Assembly (NCBI GenBank): GCA_948146395.1
Contig: OX411547.1
Coordinates: 60,762,566-60,826,565 of the forward strand
DNA: 64,000 nt
Reading direction: 5' to 3'
Origin: Fragum whitleyi
Taxonomy: Eukaryota > Mollusca > Bivalvia > Cardiida > Cardiidae
This document shows positions 11,391 to 23,060 of this stretch, piece by piece; the first letter of the stretch is position 1, and every line of letters begins with the position of its first letter. The position numbers and the translations under genes are program-made. Below the pieces are notes generated by a model. The model saw only the letters and a program-made list of their open reading frames with translations. It did no database searches and was not told the DNA's origin.

Positions 11391-11921
11391 CTTTTCACAG
11401 TGATTGTCCCTGTCTAGATAATAATAGACTGGTAGACGAACAATGTCCGGTTTTAACATTTTCTGTTCATTTCACCGCCGGAAATGATATGAGGCAACTG
11501 TCAAAACCGTACGGCCGCCATTTTAACCGACTAAGCGGGAGGCTGTTTTCTAATCAACCATCCCCGCGTGACAACCGGTTACCGAACGAAAATTGGACGC
11601 GTGTCTTTGACAGCCGGGACAAAAACTGTAACTAGCCATTGTATATTTTTCCTGTTTAGACTTCATTTGCTTTACCTACACTGTGCGTGACCTAAATTTT
11701 TTGTCATGGTTCGTACAAATTAAGATTAAATGAGGTGCGTTGATTACAAGAGACAAAACGGTCCTCATATTTTCTATGAAGATACAAATATGGAACGGGG
11801 GCGGTTATGCTATTTATTTCCTTATTTGGTAGTTTTACCGATTTCCATCAATTCACATACATGTACTTCTAAGTCGTCTGAATATTGAGCCCGGTAAGAC
11901 AAGTCGGGAATGCCTTATAGT
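11391..11921. other. Unassigned stretch
   Basis: About 11,480-11,640 is locally GC-richer with several CCGG and ACCGG strings. No open frame or repeat is recognised. Confidence 0.35.
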
Positions 11922-12357
11922 GTACAACATCGCGAAATCGACAATGTGAATATTTTTGGAATGCTCTTCCAATGAAATTGAATGAGTTCGAAGAATGACT
12001 TTAGCGTGAAATTAAAGGGAGGTAATCCTATAACGTTAATTTTATTCTGAATGAACAAAATGAGTGATATGTATTACCCCCCTTTTTATAAAACACGCAT
12101 ACGAATTCTATAAATAGTTTCCGATTTCTTCAAAAACCAATCAGATGCTTGCAATTTCAATTATGTTATTGAAATCGCGATGTTTTCGTTCTATTTCGAT
12201 TTATTTTATATGTAGTTGTTGATCTAATCTTTTTTATGTTATTTTGGAGCGTTTTTGAATGGTGTGAGTGAGTGTTTTGAATGAATGGAGCCCTGAGCGA
12301 GCGACTTAAAATGTTTTGATTGAGATGAATGTAAATTCAACGATGTTACTAACTGTA
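11922..12357 (+). mobile_element. MITE family A, full-length copy
   Basis: Runs from GTACAACATCGCGAAATCGA to GATGTTACTAACTGTA, with central AAAGGGAGGTAATCC and ATTACCCCCCTTTTTA. Confidence 0.8.
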
Positions 12358-12762
12358 TGCCATCGATCTCGGGACCGTGGGTTTGATTCCTGGCATGGCT
12401 GACTTTCAAAACGATGTTTGATAAAAGTCAATGTGACTGAGCGAGAAATAAAAAGTAAGCCTAAGTTGGATAGGAAACTTGTGGCTTGTATTATATGGCG
12501 TGGCCTGGAAGGCAACAGAAAGGTACGAATTCCATTGGTAACTGTAAAACTGTTAAGAATGGCTTCATAAATTTAAATCTGATACAACCAAACACAAAAA
12601 AGAGTATTTTAACCACAACGAGTCCTATTAAAATTCTTCCGAAATACAAACAGCTCCTATCATAATTAGATCAGATACAAAAATATAGATTTTCGTGAGT
12701 GATCAAATGTCATTTTTCTCAAAACCTGCACAGAGGAAATTAACATTTGATCACTCACTCAA

Positions 12763-13047
12763 TCCGCCGTCATGGCGCAGAAGTAACGCGACGGACTATC
12801 ATTCAAAGGGTCCCAGGTCTCCCAGGACGGCGGCACTCAATCTTTCGGAATATTTGTGTTCTTCCAATTGGTTGATAATCGAAGACCTATGAGCGATAGC
12901 AGCTTGAGGCTAGAAAGGATGTTATGGTTGTACTTGTGATAGAAATACCAGGAAACCTTTGTTATGTGCTCCAGCCTCCGCGATAAAACTGAAAGATTGT
13001 TGTAAGCGGCGTAAAATCCCATTCAAACAAACAAACAAACAATTAAA
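12763..13047 (+). mobile_element. tRNA-derived SINE with imperfect target-site duplication
   Basis: The tRNA-like head CCGCCGTCATGGCGCAGAAG and a B-box-like GTCCCAGGTCTCCC are followed by a conserved body (GGTTGATAATCGAAGACCTA, AAATACCAGGAAACC, GCGATAAAACTGAAAGATTG, GCGGCGTAAAATCCCATTC) and an (AAAC)n tail. It is flanked by TTGATCACTCACTCAA at 12,747 and TTGATCACCTACTCAA at 13,048, a 16-base duplication with two differences. A second copy is at 52,313-52,579 and fragments occur elsewhere. This is a mollusc-type SINE; the superfamily is not assigned. Confidence 0.8.
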
Positions 13048-13063
13048 TTGATCACCTACTCAA

Positions 13064-15091
13064 ATATGTGCATCTATACCAGTTTTTACGTTTCCGAGAA
13101 CTAGCGTATTGGTTTCCTAGTGATAATTCTAAAATTGGGTCTACATCTGGTCATATTCTATTAAGGTGCAAACTAGATTCATGGAACTTCACAGGTGGAT
13201 AGATCTCATTGCAGTGAACAATAACCATAACTCAACTGATCAAATTTTGTGAGTTATTGCCCTTTGTCGATTGCCAGAGGGTTTTTACCAAAATAGACGT
13301 TGACCAATAATTGATTATTGACAAAAAGGATAAAAACGTATACATATGTGCATTAAGGAGTTGCAAAATCATAGAGTTGATAACCCCCCCCCCCCCCCCA
13401 ACATCAAAATTTTGAAATAGGAGTAACTTTTCATTGCTCAGTATGAGTCAATAGCGTGTAAATTCAGGTGCAATATTGCTCTAAAGGAAAATCTGACACG
13501 TTGGTCTCTGCATATATTGAATGTTGCTATCCATTCGCTCTGTATGATGCCTCAATATGGGGTTTTGCGCTTTTTCGGACTTTCATTGCAAACTCGTTTC
13601 TAAGGTGCTCGACTTTGAGATAAGTCCAGTCAATGAAAGAGTAAGCATAGGTATAATTTATAGAAGGTGTTCGTTAAGAAAGTCCATAATGACACGAAAT
13701 GAATTGACTTTAATATGGACTTGCTTATAACCGGTAATGACGGATTCGATACTTGGCTCAGATACATCGTCATTTTGGCTCACTAGCATCACTAGTCCAC
13801 AAAAACCTGAAAACTGTGACCTAAAGAGTAAAAACCTTACGGTCATATCAAATTACAATGCAGCGTCGAGTCAACATCCAAAGTATAGTAGCGGTAGTTG
13901 TTAAAATCGATGTTTTAAACTCACAATGGTCGAGATTTGAACCTTTATTTGCTGTGTTATTTGACCAATTTAAGTTTCGTACGATGCATCTGATCTGTTG
14001 CACGAGCAGAAAACATGTTAATCCAATTTAAGTGTCACTGCTCAAGTGATTATGAGTTCAGGAATACATTTTAACACAATTGTGCACCTGGTGGCCGGAC
14101 AAAATAGAGCAATGCATTGTTGTTAAGAATTTTTCATTTTTACACATAAAAGAAAACCCAAACAATGTATATATCTGATCGTCACGCAAACAGTACCACC
14201 TGGGAACTCCGTAAAATAAATATTTGAAAAAGAAATTTGCTGCAAAAGAGGCCAACCGGAGGACGCATTTCAAAATTTCTGTTACGGGAAGATAGATAGA
14301 TTATTCTAGAATAAAAGAAATTAATCGGATTCATTCGAAGTTACAACCCTAGTCAGACCGCATCTAGTCCGTGCCAGGGTCGACTTATGCATAACCCAGA
14401 TAAATAAAATAGAGTACATGTATATAATCAACTGGTTAAGTCTGATATGAAAAATATTTCACGAGAATGCGTAAGGACGAGTTTTGTAACTGCATAATAA
14501 CGTATTTGAGAGAAATATTTTTCGTACCAAACTTACACAATTGTAATTATTACAGTGTAGCTATGCAAATTTGTGTCCTTTGACCTCTGAAATAAGATAT
14601 TCTACTTTTTTCCCCCGCAATATTCAAATGATATTTCTTAATCTGTGTATAGATTTCAAAATAACATTTTAGTTGCCATTATTAGTAGATTTACATGTAG
14701 TAAAGTTGGATTTCAAAATGACTGGAAATGTGCCATTTGGAAGGATTTATCAGTTAGCTTCAATGTCAAGATTACAGTCCTATGTCAAATATTTAAGCTT
14801 ATCCGAGACAAAACTCATAAAAACAATGAACAAACACCAAAATGACAAAACTATTTCCCCTTTCAAATAGATGTGCCTTTTAAAAGAAAGAAAGAAAAAA
14901 AGTAAGAAAATAAAATTATCTTCATACTTTATTTAGAGTATGTTTTCCAAATTTATGGATAGATTCCAAAATACATGTAATTTGGCACAAATGATCTCCT
15001 TCAGTAGCAGATGCCCCATTTAAAAGGAATTTTCAGATTGCTCAAATAACATAGGACATGTTAGAATTACGAAAAAGAGGTTTTATGGGCC
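13064..15091. other. Gene-poor AT-rich spacer
   Basis: A poly-C run lies at about 13,385-13,400. Frames of 60-70 codons (for example at 13,658, 14,058 and 14,645) lack conserved features. Nothing else is recognised over these 2 kb. Confidence 0.35.
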
Positions 15092-15095
15092 TTAA

Positions 15096-15317
15096 CCCTT
15101 TCTTGTTTTACAAAATTTTGGACCTGTCCAAATTCAAAGGTTTTGCAGACGAAAATTTAAAGTGGATTCAAATTGAAAAATAACCATTCAGTAGGGAAGA
15201 AAATAGTGTGGAAAAAGAAAAAAAATGCTTGCCAGAAGCAATTTCTTCTTTTTTCACAATATTTTCTCAATCATTAAAACACAGGCACGTAAAAAGCAGG
15301 GATAAAACAGCAAAGGG
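15096..15317. mobile_element. PiggyBac-like MITE with TTAA duplication, copy 1
   Basis: A 222-bp element flanked by TTAA at 15,092-15,095 and 15,318-15,321. The left end CCCTTTCTTGTTTTACAAAA and the right end reading CAAAGGG are inverted. The middle carries a small palindrome related to GAAGAAATTGCTTCTGACAA. TTAA duplication with CCC-starting ends is typical of piggyBac-derived MITEs. Other copies: 50,161-50,382 and a partial one ending at 47,778. Confidence 0.75.
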
Positions 15318-15609
15318 TTAAAGCTGTTGTCCATGGACAGCCATTCTAGATATTTTTATAGTTGTACCAAGAGTAAATTCTTCAATGATTTTCGAAGGTG
15401 GTTTATCGAGGAACAACGGTATATTATCACTTTGATAAACGAGCCGCATAAGCTGGATGGCCTCAAGAACACATGTTTGTTTAAGATTTTTTGAAAACGT
15501 CGCATAATCGTTTGTTTTAGTGCAAGATAGATTTCCATTTTGAACATTGAGTGAACTATATATTTTCACGCCAAATGAATTAATTTTTCGTTTTAACGAA
15601 ATAGCATTT

Positions 15610-16100
15610 ATAATATGACCTACGTCGTCAGAGTGAAATAACCCCGTTGAATATTTTTGCTAATACACGAGTGTTATTACACTAGTGGAATAACTATGCA
15701 AATGAGCCCAGAGCGAATGGCAAAGCTTTTTTTGTAACCGCAAAAATGACGTCATAATGTACATATTGTGACGTCAGTTTTAAACGGCGTTATATGTTTC
15801 ACGGAAAATTGAAATGTTGAAATTATCATTTTTTCTTACCTCCATTAAAAGAAACTTTACATTTTTTCTGATTTTGGGCTTTCACAGACAAATCAGACAC
15901 TTAAAAATCAACAACAGCCAATAGAATAGTACAATTATTTGATCGATTTGATTGATATGTTGATCATTTCGAACGATTTCGAAACGTATTTGAAACGGAG
16001 TGTTTTGGGGGTGATCTGAATGAGTGTTTGGAATGAACGATTTGTAATTTTGAATGATTTGATCGAGATGAGTGCCAATTCCATGATGTAGCTACCTGTA
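15610..16100 (+). mobile_element. Composite element: CRE-bearing core joined to the right arm of MITE A
   Basis: 15,610-15,835 contains CCCCGTTGAATATTTTTG, GTGTTATTACACTAGTGG and two TGACGTCA sites (15,747 and 15,769). From TTACCTCC at about 15,840 it continues as the right half of MITE family A, to GCTACCTGTA. The same core at 37,025-37,210 is preceded by an inverted family A arm. Confidence 0.65.
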
Positions 16101-17534
16101 TTAAGAGGGGAGGGGCTTGGCAGAGGGGATGTGCGGTTGAGGATGTGGGTGGGTTGGTGGGGGGGGGGGGTGTTCGCAAGTGATTTTGAAAGATTTTGAT
16201 CGGGCTGAGTGTCCATTTTACGCTGTTGTAGTGATTGATGTTGTTAGAATTGATCTCTATCTGATTTATGTTTGATCCTGTCCCCTTTTTCTCATCAATT
16301 TATTTTACAATCGCCTTCATAGCGCAGTTGGAAGCGCATCAGATCTCAAACCTTCAATAATAACATCGGACGTAAGTATAGTAATTTTGGTTCATTTTTT
16401 TATAATTCGGCTTCTGTGGTAGTTCGGTCAATACGCCCGAAGAAAAAAAAAAACTTAAAAACTTTCCGAACGTCTGTAGAGATCTTTTTGGCATATTAAA
16501 ATTTGATGACAAAACTTAGTAAAACACTGCGTTTTGTATTCAAATTAAATTATGCCAGGTTTTATCCTTTCGTTAAGTTTGTTTTTGGCAACGTTATTAT
16601 AAGTGGGCTTCTTTTCATTGTGACGTCATTTTAAACCCACATGCGAAACGAAGCGCTTTCATGTCTGCGCCCTTATTATATACCTAGATCTACTCCGTAG
16701 AATAGCCAAGGGTTCCCGGTTGGCGTTAGATCTACGAAGGATACACATATAAGTTCCTGACATTTTTCTTTCACAAAACGGTGGATAATCGTAAACCCGA
16801 TAGGGATAGCAACTGGAAGCCAGAAAAGGTCGTCATTGCAGTACAGTTGCGAGATATACCACGAATAAAACATTAGGTTCCCCAACCACAGCGATGTTAC
16901 TGAAAACATATTAAAGGTGATGTTCAGGTCAATTCAAACAATAAAACATTTTTTTCACTTAAGTACAAGATGGCCTCTAGTCGTATGACATGTTTATAAT
17001 GATATAAGAGGTACTAATCTTCAAAACAGCACCGTAAACAGTTTTATTTCCATAAGCTCTCCTTGTTTTTCAACGACGACAGTGTTATGCAAATGACAGA
17101 TTTTCTACGCATGACAATAGGAAATAGACTGGCGGAAATGGCCGAACGAGTCGATTAGGTCTGTGGCCTGCTGAAGTCCGGGACCTGGAAGTGACAGCCC
17201 GCGTCATGGGTATATATAAGAACATATAAACTAGAGTCTTTCCTTTATTATTTGGATTGGTTTGCTTTGAAAAACAAGCTTGTGATAAGGAACATCTTTT
17301 AGGTAAGTTTGGATCTTGCTCAGTTTGTTCTTTTAATTTAGCAATACATGTACAAGAACGCATTAGTAGACCTCATCTATTTAAGAAGGTATTATTTTCT
17401 ATATTTAACACACAAACACTATCCTTGTTGTGGTAGTTGTTGAAGAGATGAAGAGAATATTTTTTTTAAATTCATGGAGATAATGTACAAAAAACTAGTC
17501 ATAGCATGTGACTACGAAAAGCATATTCATTAAT
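16101..17534. other. Spacer with SINE fragments
   Basis: A poly-G run is at about 16,161-16,170. About 16,310-16,350 has a tRNA A-box-like string (TCATAGCGCAGTTGGAAGCG). About 16,780-16,825 matches the SINE body (GGTGGATAATCGTAAACCCG, then GGATAGCAACTGGAAGCC), and about 17,130-17,160 has another A-box-like string. TGACGTCA is at 16,621-16,628. No gene is recognised. Confidence 0.4.
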
Positions 17535-17767
17535 GAGCCTGTGCGTGACATTTCCAACAATTTGAAGTGTTCGTGAGGTGTAAACATTGAGCAGTATAGA
17601 CAGCCACATACTGTAAGTTTAGAGTTACCTAAATGTATACAGATATCTTGACACCTTATCTACTTAGTGCATAGTAAAGACTCTGGTCAAACGGTGAGGA
17701 TGCACAGGCTAATCAGAGTCTTTGCTTTGCACATATTTGAAATTGTTAGAAATCTCACTCATAGGCA
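17535..17767. mobile_element. TIR element family G, copy 3
   Basis: Starts GAGCCTGTGCGTGACATTTC and ends at CTCACTCATAGGCAC. Internal GAGGTGTAAACATTGAGCAG matches the other copies. Confidence 0.75.
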
Positions 17768-18550
17768 CAAGAAAAGTGTGGTAAAGTCTTAAGTTTCCGT
17801 AATCTTTTAACCTTAATTAAATTCAATTCTTATCTTGTCAATCAACACTAAGAAACAAAAAGTGTAAATATTTCACCATAATGACGCAGATTTCCTTTAG
17901 AGATAATTGTACTCAAGCTTTCATAAAAACTATATTCACAAAATTGTCTTCACAGACAGATAAAACAAGTTTTCAAGACAATCAGAATGAGAGAATCTAG
18001 ACTGACATCATTCAAATCAAATTAGTATAAATCTAGGGTTCGTTTTACTAAACTTCTCACGAATAAGATAATAGTAAGTCAAAATCACAAATCGTACCTT
18101 GTGTTTTCATTAATTGTTAGATTCTGCCTTGCAATATCTCAATGGAGTCGTCTTTATGAGACGATTCCAATCTGATGATGCATAACAGAATTCCATATTT
18201 AGTTACAACCATAAAAGCAAATTTAATTTTTGATTTACGCAAAAAGTGATCGTAAGATGTTTAGTAAATCAGGCCCCTGGATTCGTCCATTCATTCATTT
18301 TAAGTAGGTATTAGTTCAAAAAACATTTGCATTTGGCTTTTTAATTTTTCATCTGACAAATTATTACAATTTCGGTTTTACGATAATTGAACAAATCAAC
18401 AATTGACGCCACGTCAAAGGACGATCGCTAGCTTGTCTTCAAATCAAGGCAAGTGATCGATCTCCGTCGGCTACACATCCACCATTTTTAACCACCGCTG
18501 GTTTGATAATCGTAAACCTTTGTGATATATGGAGCTGGATATCATTCAAA
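17768..18550. other. Spacer, shared low-copy block
   Basis: About 18,075-18,130 (AAATCACAAATCGTACCTTG, GTGTTTTCATTAATTGTTAG) recurs next to family G copy 1 at about 3110-3150, so the repeat at both sites is longer than its obvious TIR core. Nothing else is recognised. Confidence 0.4.
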
Positions 18551-18554
18551 ATAC

Positions 18555-19143
18555 TCACATCGTGAAATTAAGGTAGTGGACCCGTAATAGTTCCGCAACA
18601 TTTCGGAACATATGAACTTTCACAATGTTGACCGAGGTTTCCTTATGAAAATCATTAGGAAATCTCGGTTAACACTTTTGAAGTTCATTACTTCCAAAAC
18701 GTTAGGGAACTATTACGGATCCACTACCTTAACTGTCGTTCCGATCAAAACCATTCTAAATCGCTCACTCAATTTTACATACCTTCATTTTGAACATTCA
18801 CTCAAACCATTCAAAACAGTAAAAATCACTAAAGATGATACTATCAACAATAACATTTTAGATAAGAATCAGTAGTAAAAATCGAGGATTTTACTGATAT
18901 ATTTGAACTTTATAAGCGCCTGGTTGGTTTTTTAAGACATATGAATCTGTAAAAAGAACTTTTAAGCATATTTCATTAAAAGAGGGTTATAAATATCACT
19001 TCTTTGTCAATCTCGAACAAGGTTGGTACATTGGATTACCTTCCTTTGATTTCACTCAAAACTAGCCCATTGCACTCATTCGATTTTATTCTATAATATT
19101 TCAAAATAATTCACCTTGTAGATTTCATGATGTTGTTAACTGC
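18555..19143 (-). mobile_element. MITE family A copy interrupted by a TTAA-type insertion
   Basis: The outer element runs from CACATCGTGAAATTA to TTCATGATGTTGTTAACTGCA in reverse orientation. Its first arm is split at 18,568 by the insertion at 18,572-18,728 and resumes with ATCAAAACCATTCTAAATCG. This nesting shows the TTAA element is the younger one. Confidence 0.75.
18572..18728. mobile_element. 157-bp TTAA-flanked palindromic MITE
   Basis: TTAA lies at 18,568-18,571 and 18,729-18,732. Ends GGTAGTGGACCCGTAATAGT and TATTACGGATCCACTACC are inverted, and complementarity extends inward (CCTCGGTTAAC-type blocks). Related ends lie at 6210 and at about 35,818. It is non-coding. Confidence 0.75.
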
Positions 19144-19144
19144 A

Positions 19145-19440
19145 GTCAGATTACCTAAAAACGCCCAAACTGTTCAAAAATACACTGAAATCGCTTAGAA
19201 CGCCCCACACTTTTGTTTAAATCATTCACACCATTCCTTGTTTTGGCTGGTTTTGGGTTTTAAAGGAGTTGATTGTTTCGTGAAGACACACGTACACATT
19301 ATAAAATGTAGAACTTTTGGCGATTTTGTACTCTCTTTTTCAATTTCATTTAAATCTTTTTTTATCCAACGCCTTTAGTTTCATTCCAAAATCATTCCAA
19401 AAGTATTACTTTTGTCAATTTCACGGTGTTATTAATCGTA
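19145..19440 (-). mobile_element. MITE family A, partial diverged copy
   Basis: Contains AAAACGCCCAAACTGTTC, ATTCACACCATTCC and, at the end, TCATTCCAAAATCATTCC and GTCAATTTCACGGTGTTATT. The middle differs from the consensus, and it abuts the previous copy. Confidence 0.6.
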
Positions 19441-20034
19441 CTACTGGTGAGAGAATTACCAGAGTTCATTGTTAGGTACTCAGGCTACGTGACATGGCAG
19501 TCAAATTACTAAAGCGGTGATAAACCCTCTCAAACAATTATAAAATTAAGAAGACAGTTATCAGTTTTACTCTATAGTATAAATGCAGTGTCTTCGAATA
19601 ACATGGAATATACGAGGGTTGGTCCAAATTTTCGTAAACTGGGTTTAAAATTCTACAGAAAAGACAATAAATATAATAATAGTGCTGTCTTTTAATGCGT
19701 CTGTGTAATTAACGTGGAATTTTTACATGTTTACATTCAATAGTGGCTGAAAAGAGCATAAATCGTAAAGCTCAAAAGGTTGAAAGTAAACCACATATCA
19801 TCGACAATTTCTAATTAAGGCTTTCCTTGAAAGAATAAAAGAAAAACAGTTTTTGTTAGATTTTGTTAGATTTGTTAGATTGTTAGATTTCACAGAATTA
19901 TTTGTGATTTACATGTCATGAATAATAAGATTAAATAAAAAGAAAACAACGCAAATAAAATATAGAAAGAATACGTGTATATCTATAACTTTTTAAAACC
20001 TTATTCTATACCCTTTTGAAATATATTTAATTTT

Positions 20035-20349
20035 ATCTTATAACTATACAAATATCCGTGTAATAACATCCAATATGATATATTTTATGATATCACAGAG
20101 TTATTTTTAGAACAATGATGTATTGCGATTATTTTTAGAAACTTGCATTTCTGTTAGAAACATCTACGAAAACAAGGCAAATAGAGGTTATAAGATAAAT
20201 ATAATACGTAGTAAGTGTATTGTATGAAAAAATATCTAACTCGGTTGTGGGAATTGATAATTATCTCGGCAGAGCCTCGAAAATGATCAATTCTCCCAAC
20301 CTCGTTAGATATTTTTTCTCATACAAAACACTATGTACGTATTATATAT
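20035..20349. mobile_element. Foldback family P, copy 1
   Basis: A unique-like flank from ATCTTATAACTATACAAATA leads into a hairpin of about 150 bp. The left arm has GTATGAAAAAATATCTAAC and the right arm has GTTAGATATTTTTTCTCATAC; the apex CTCGGCAGAGCCTCGA is at 20,265-20,280. Same-order copies lie at 30,668-30,978 (reverse) and 48,980-49,305. Confidence 0.8.
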
Positions 20350-21751
20350 ATTCACAAAGATGAATAATCTGCATTTCAAATACATAATGGACTTGCTAAT
20401 TATCGACAGTATAACATTTGTTAAATCGTCGAAATAAATTTTAGCCATTGTCCTAAATTCGAATCAAGTGAAGTGAAATGTTTTTATTCGGAAAAAACAC
20501 ACATTTCATCGTATTCAATAGACTGAACATAACTACACTATCTCAGTACAATGAAGTAATTTTGCGTGTAATGATAAAATGACAGACCAAGATGAAATAA
20601 CTAAATGCAAACGTTGTAAAGTCTAAAGAGAATCTATAGCGAGAAAAACAGACTAAGACTAAATATTATGCCGTAGAACGTATTCTAAATGTTAGGTAAG
20701 CGAATCTTGCTATGAGAAACTTGGTTTGACCCATTTTCGGATGATTTTAAAGCATTTGTACCATTGTTAAAAGCCGATTAAAGCATAAAGTAACCGAAAT
20801 CTAGTCACCAACGATCGCGTTACCTGGATATTTTGAAGGACCTAAATGTACGGATTTTCAGTAAAATGTAATTAGATTTCTCATTGAGTAGAATCAGACC
20901 TCAGACCGTCTCAATGTAATTCCAAGGCATCAATGTGCCCATTAAATGATATTTTGTTTTATCTAGTTTGACCTGTCCTTATAATCATAAAATCAGAACA
21001 AAATATAGCGTAACATATATTTATTTTTGACATTTAGGTCTTTGGCTCATTGTCACAAAATGAAATATATAACCAAAAAAGCTTATAAGGGAAATAAAAT
21101 TTAATTAAAAAGAATGTAAATTTTATATCAGTTTGAGATCTTTAACACATGTATTACAAATTCGTGAGAATAACAGAGATTGAGATATGATGATAAAATC
21201 AAGAAACATTTTTTAAAATAAAGCTTATCTTTAAAAAAGAAGACAGTTTAGCAATAATTTATTAGAAATATTTACGTAGAAGCTCGAGTTTTTTGCATGT
21301 TTGCATATTTTTTAATGTCTTTATTCCAATTGCGGGATATTATGTACAACTGAAAGTAGAAAGAAATTCACCTTCGGCCTCTTCAAGCATGCATAGTTGC
21401 CTTTTCTTATTAGTTTTCATAAAGACCTGTATCGATTCTAAGGTTATGTAAATAAAGGCTTATTTTGATTTTATTCGTCCAAATTGGTCTATATATTAAA
21501 ACCTTTAAAAGGTATCATTTCAGAATTCGTCTGAATAAAATTGTAGGGAGGAAGAAATTGATAAACGTGAATGCCAATTATTTTTCTATTAGTTGTTTAA
21601 TTTTACCCGACCAATTTGAAGTATTTGGGTAATGTTAAGTTTCATGTCTTAAATATTCAACTATTGATTGAATTAAGCAATTGTTTCTTTTGCTGTTTTA
21701 GCGTTTGATCTATCTTTTTTACAATTCTAATGTACCCCCCGATGATATTTT
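20350..21751. other. AT-rich spacer
   Basis: No gene, TIR pair or tandem repeat is recognised. Confidence 0.35.
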
Positions 21752-21952
21752 GATATGCGTGACATTTCCAAGAATTGGACACCTGCGTGAGGTACATACA
21801 TTTAGCATCCCACAGAGTTACATAGTGTTATTAGAAGATTGCCTTACTGTCTAAAGATACTTTGAGTCCTTATCAATTTATAAAATACCAGGCCGATGAG
21901 AGTCTTCGTGAAGCACACATTTGAAATTTTTGGAAGTGTCACTCACAGGCTC
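21752..21952. mobile_element. TIR element family G, copy 4 (truncated start)
   Basis: Starts inside the left terminus (ATGCGTGACATTTCCAAGAA) and ends GGAAGTGTCACTCACAGGCTC. The interior is diverged and shortened. Confidence 0.65.
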
Positions 21953-23047
21953 ATATCTAACTTATTTAGAAAAAAGAGCCAAGGTTCTTAGTATTTTTCA
22001 TATTGGGTACTCTTTTGTAAAATTTCCACTGTACTCTTTCGATATTTTAGGCTTGACTAAATCCCATTATTTCACAGTTACAACAAAGAATAGAGTTCAC
22101 GGAGTTAAAGCTAAGATTTAATAAGGCATAAGTTCTTAATATTATGTAGTAATGATATCATTTGTTTGAGAGCTTTGTCCGCTAGTGGCTTCGTTTCTAA
22201 CTTAAAAGAATCACTGTTTGTAAAAACTAATGCAAAATAGTTAAATAGTTCACAATTTGTCACGTTTCACCAACATATACTAATTTGTTTCCTTTGCCAA
22301 AATGTCCCTTTACTGTAGACCATATCTTTTTTTCTAAAACCCTTTTTTGTAATTTAACTATAGACTTTTAATTTATCATATGTTTAAGTTCATTACTGTA
22401 ACCAATACAAAAAATATTGTTGGCTTGATAATAAAATTGTCTCAGAAGATCATTTTACGAATAGGGGAAAATCACTGTACTTCGATTCAATAATTTCAAG
22501 CCCTATACTAAAGAAATCATTGTTTAATAACAATATCGTAACAGTTCTTTTAATCAAATCAACCGATTGCTTTGTAATTTTTTATTTTGTTTGTGGACAA
22601 CGAGCCCATGTATTTTGTGCCTTAAAGGGTATATGTTATGTAGTGTTATATTAAATGGCGTCGTCGCCGAGCATCTGTTGAAGTTTATTTTAAACTCATT
22701 TTCCTCACGAGCCAGTAGGCCAACCTTAATGAAACATAGCGACTATATACATATACACTGATAACAAAAAGGATCGAAACTTTAGTACTTATAACATTTT
22801 CTGAATCTCGAACTTTCTTAAAAATCATTCTATCTTCCCATAAAAGGTTTTTTGAGTACACCACCCGACTTAAACTACAACTGGACTGAAATTCCTTTTT
22901 TTTTCAAATATCTTAGTGAGTTACCAGATGTTCCCTTTTTCGCGACAGCCACATTTGAGAATACCTATATATATATATGGTTTAGGTTTGAATCTCGTAA
23001 TGCAATAATACCGATTCTGTTGAAATCGTTTTATACTTCGTTTTCAG
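21953..23047. other. 5' flank of the NPF gene
   Basis: The first coding exon of the NPF gene has an acceptor at 23,046-23,047, so at least one non-coding exon and the promoter lie upstream, here or outside the window. I could not place them. The tract before the acceptor (TTTTATACTTCGTTTTCAG) is pyrimidine-rich as expected. Confidence 0.4.
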
Positions 23048-23060
23048 ACACACAGCTGCA

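Noticed and set aside
12358..12405. B-box-like GTGGGTTTGATTCCTGGCATG
   Set aside because: No matching A box or acceptor stem upstream; the upstream sequence is the end of a MITE.
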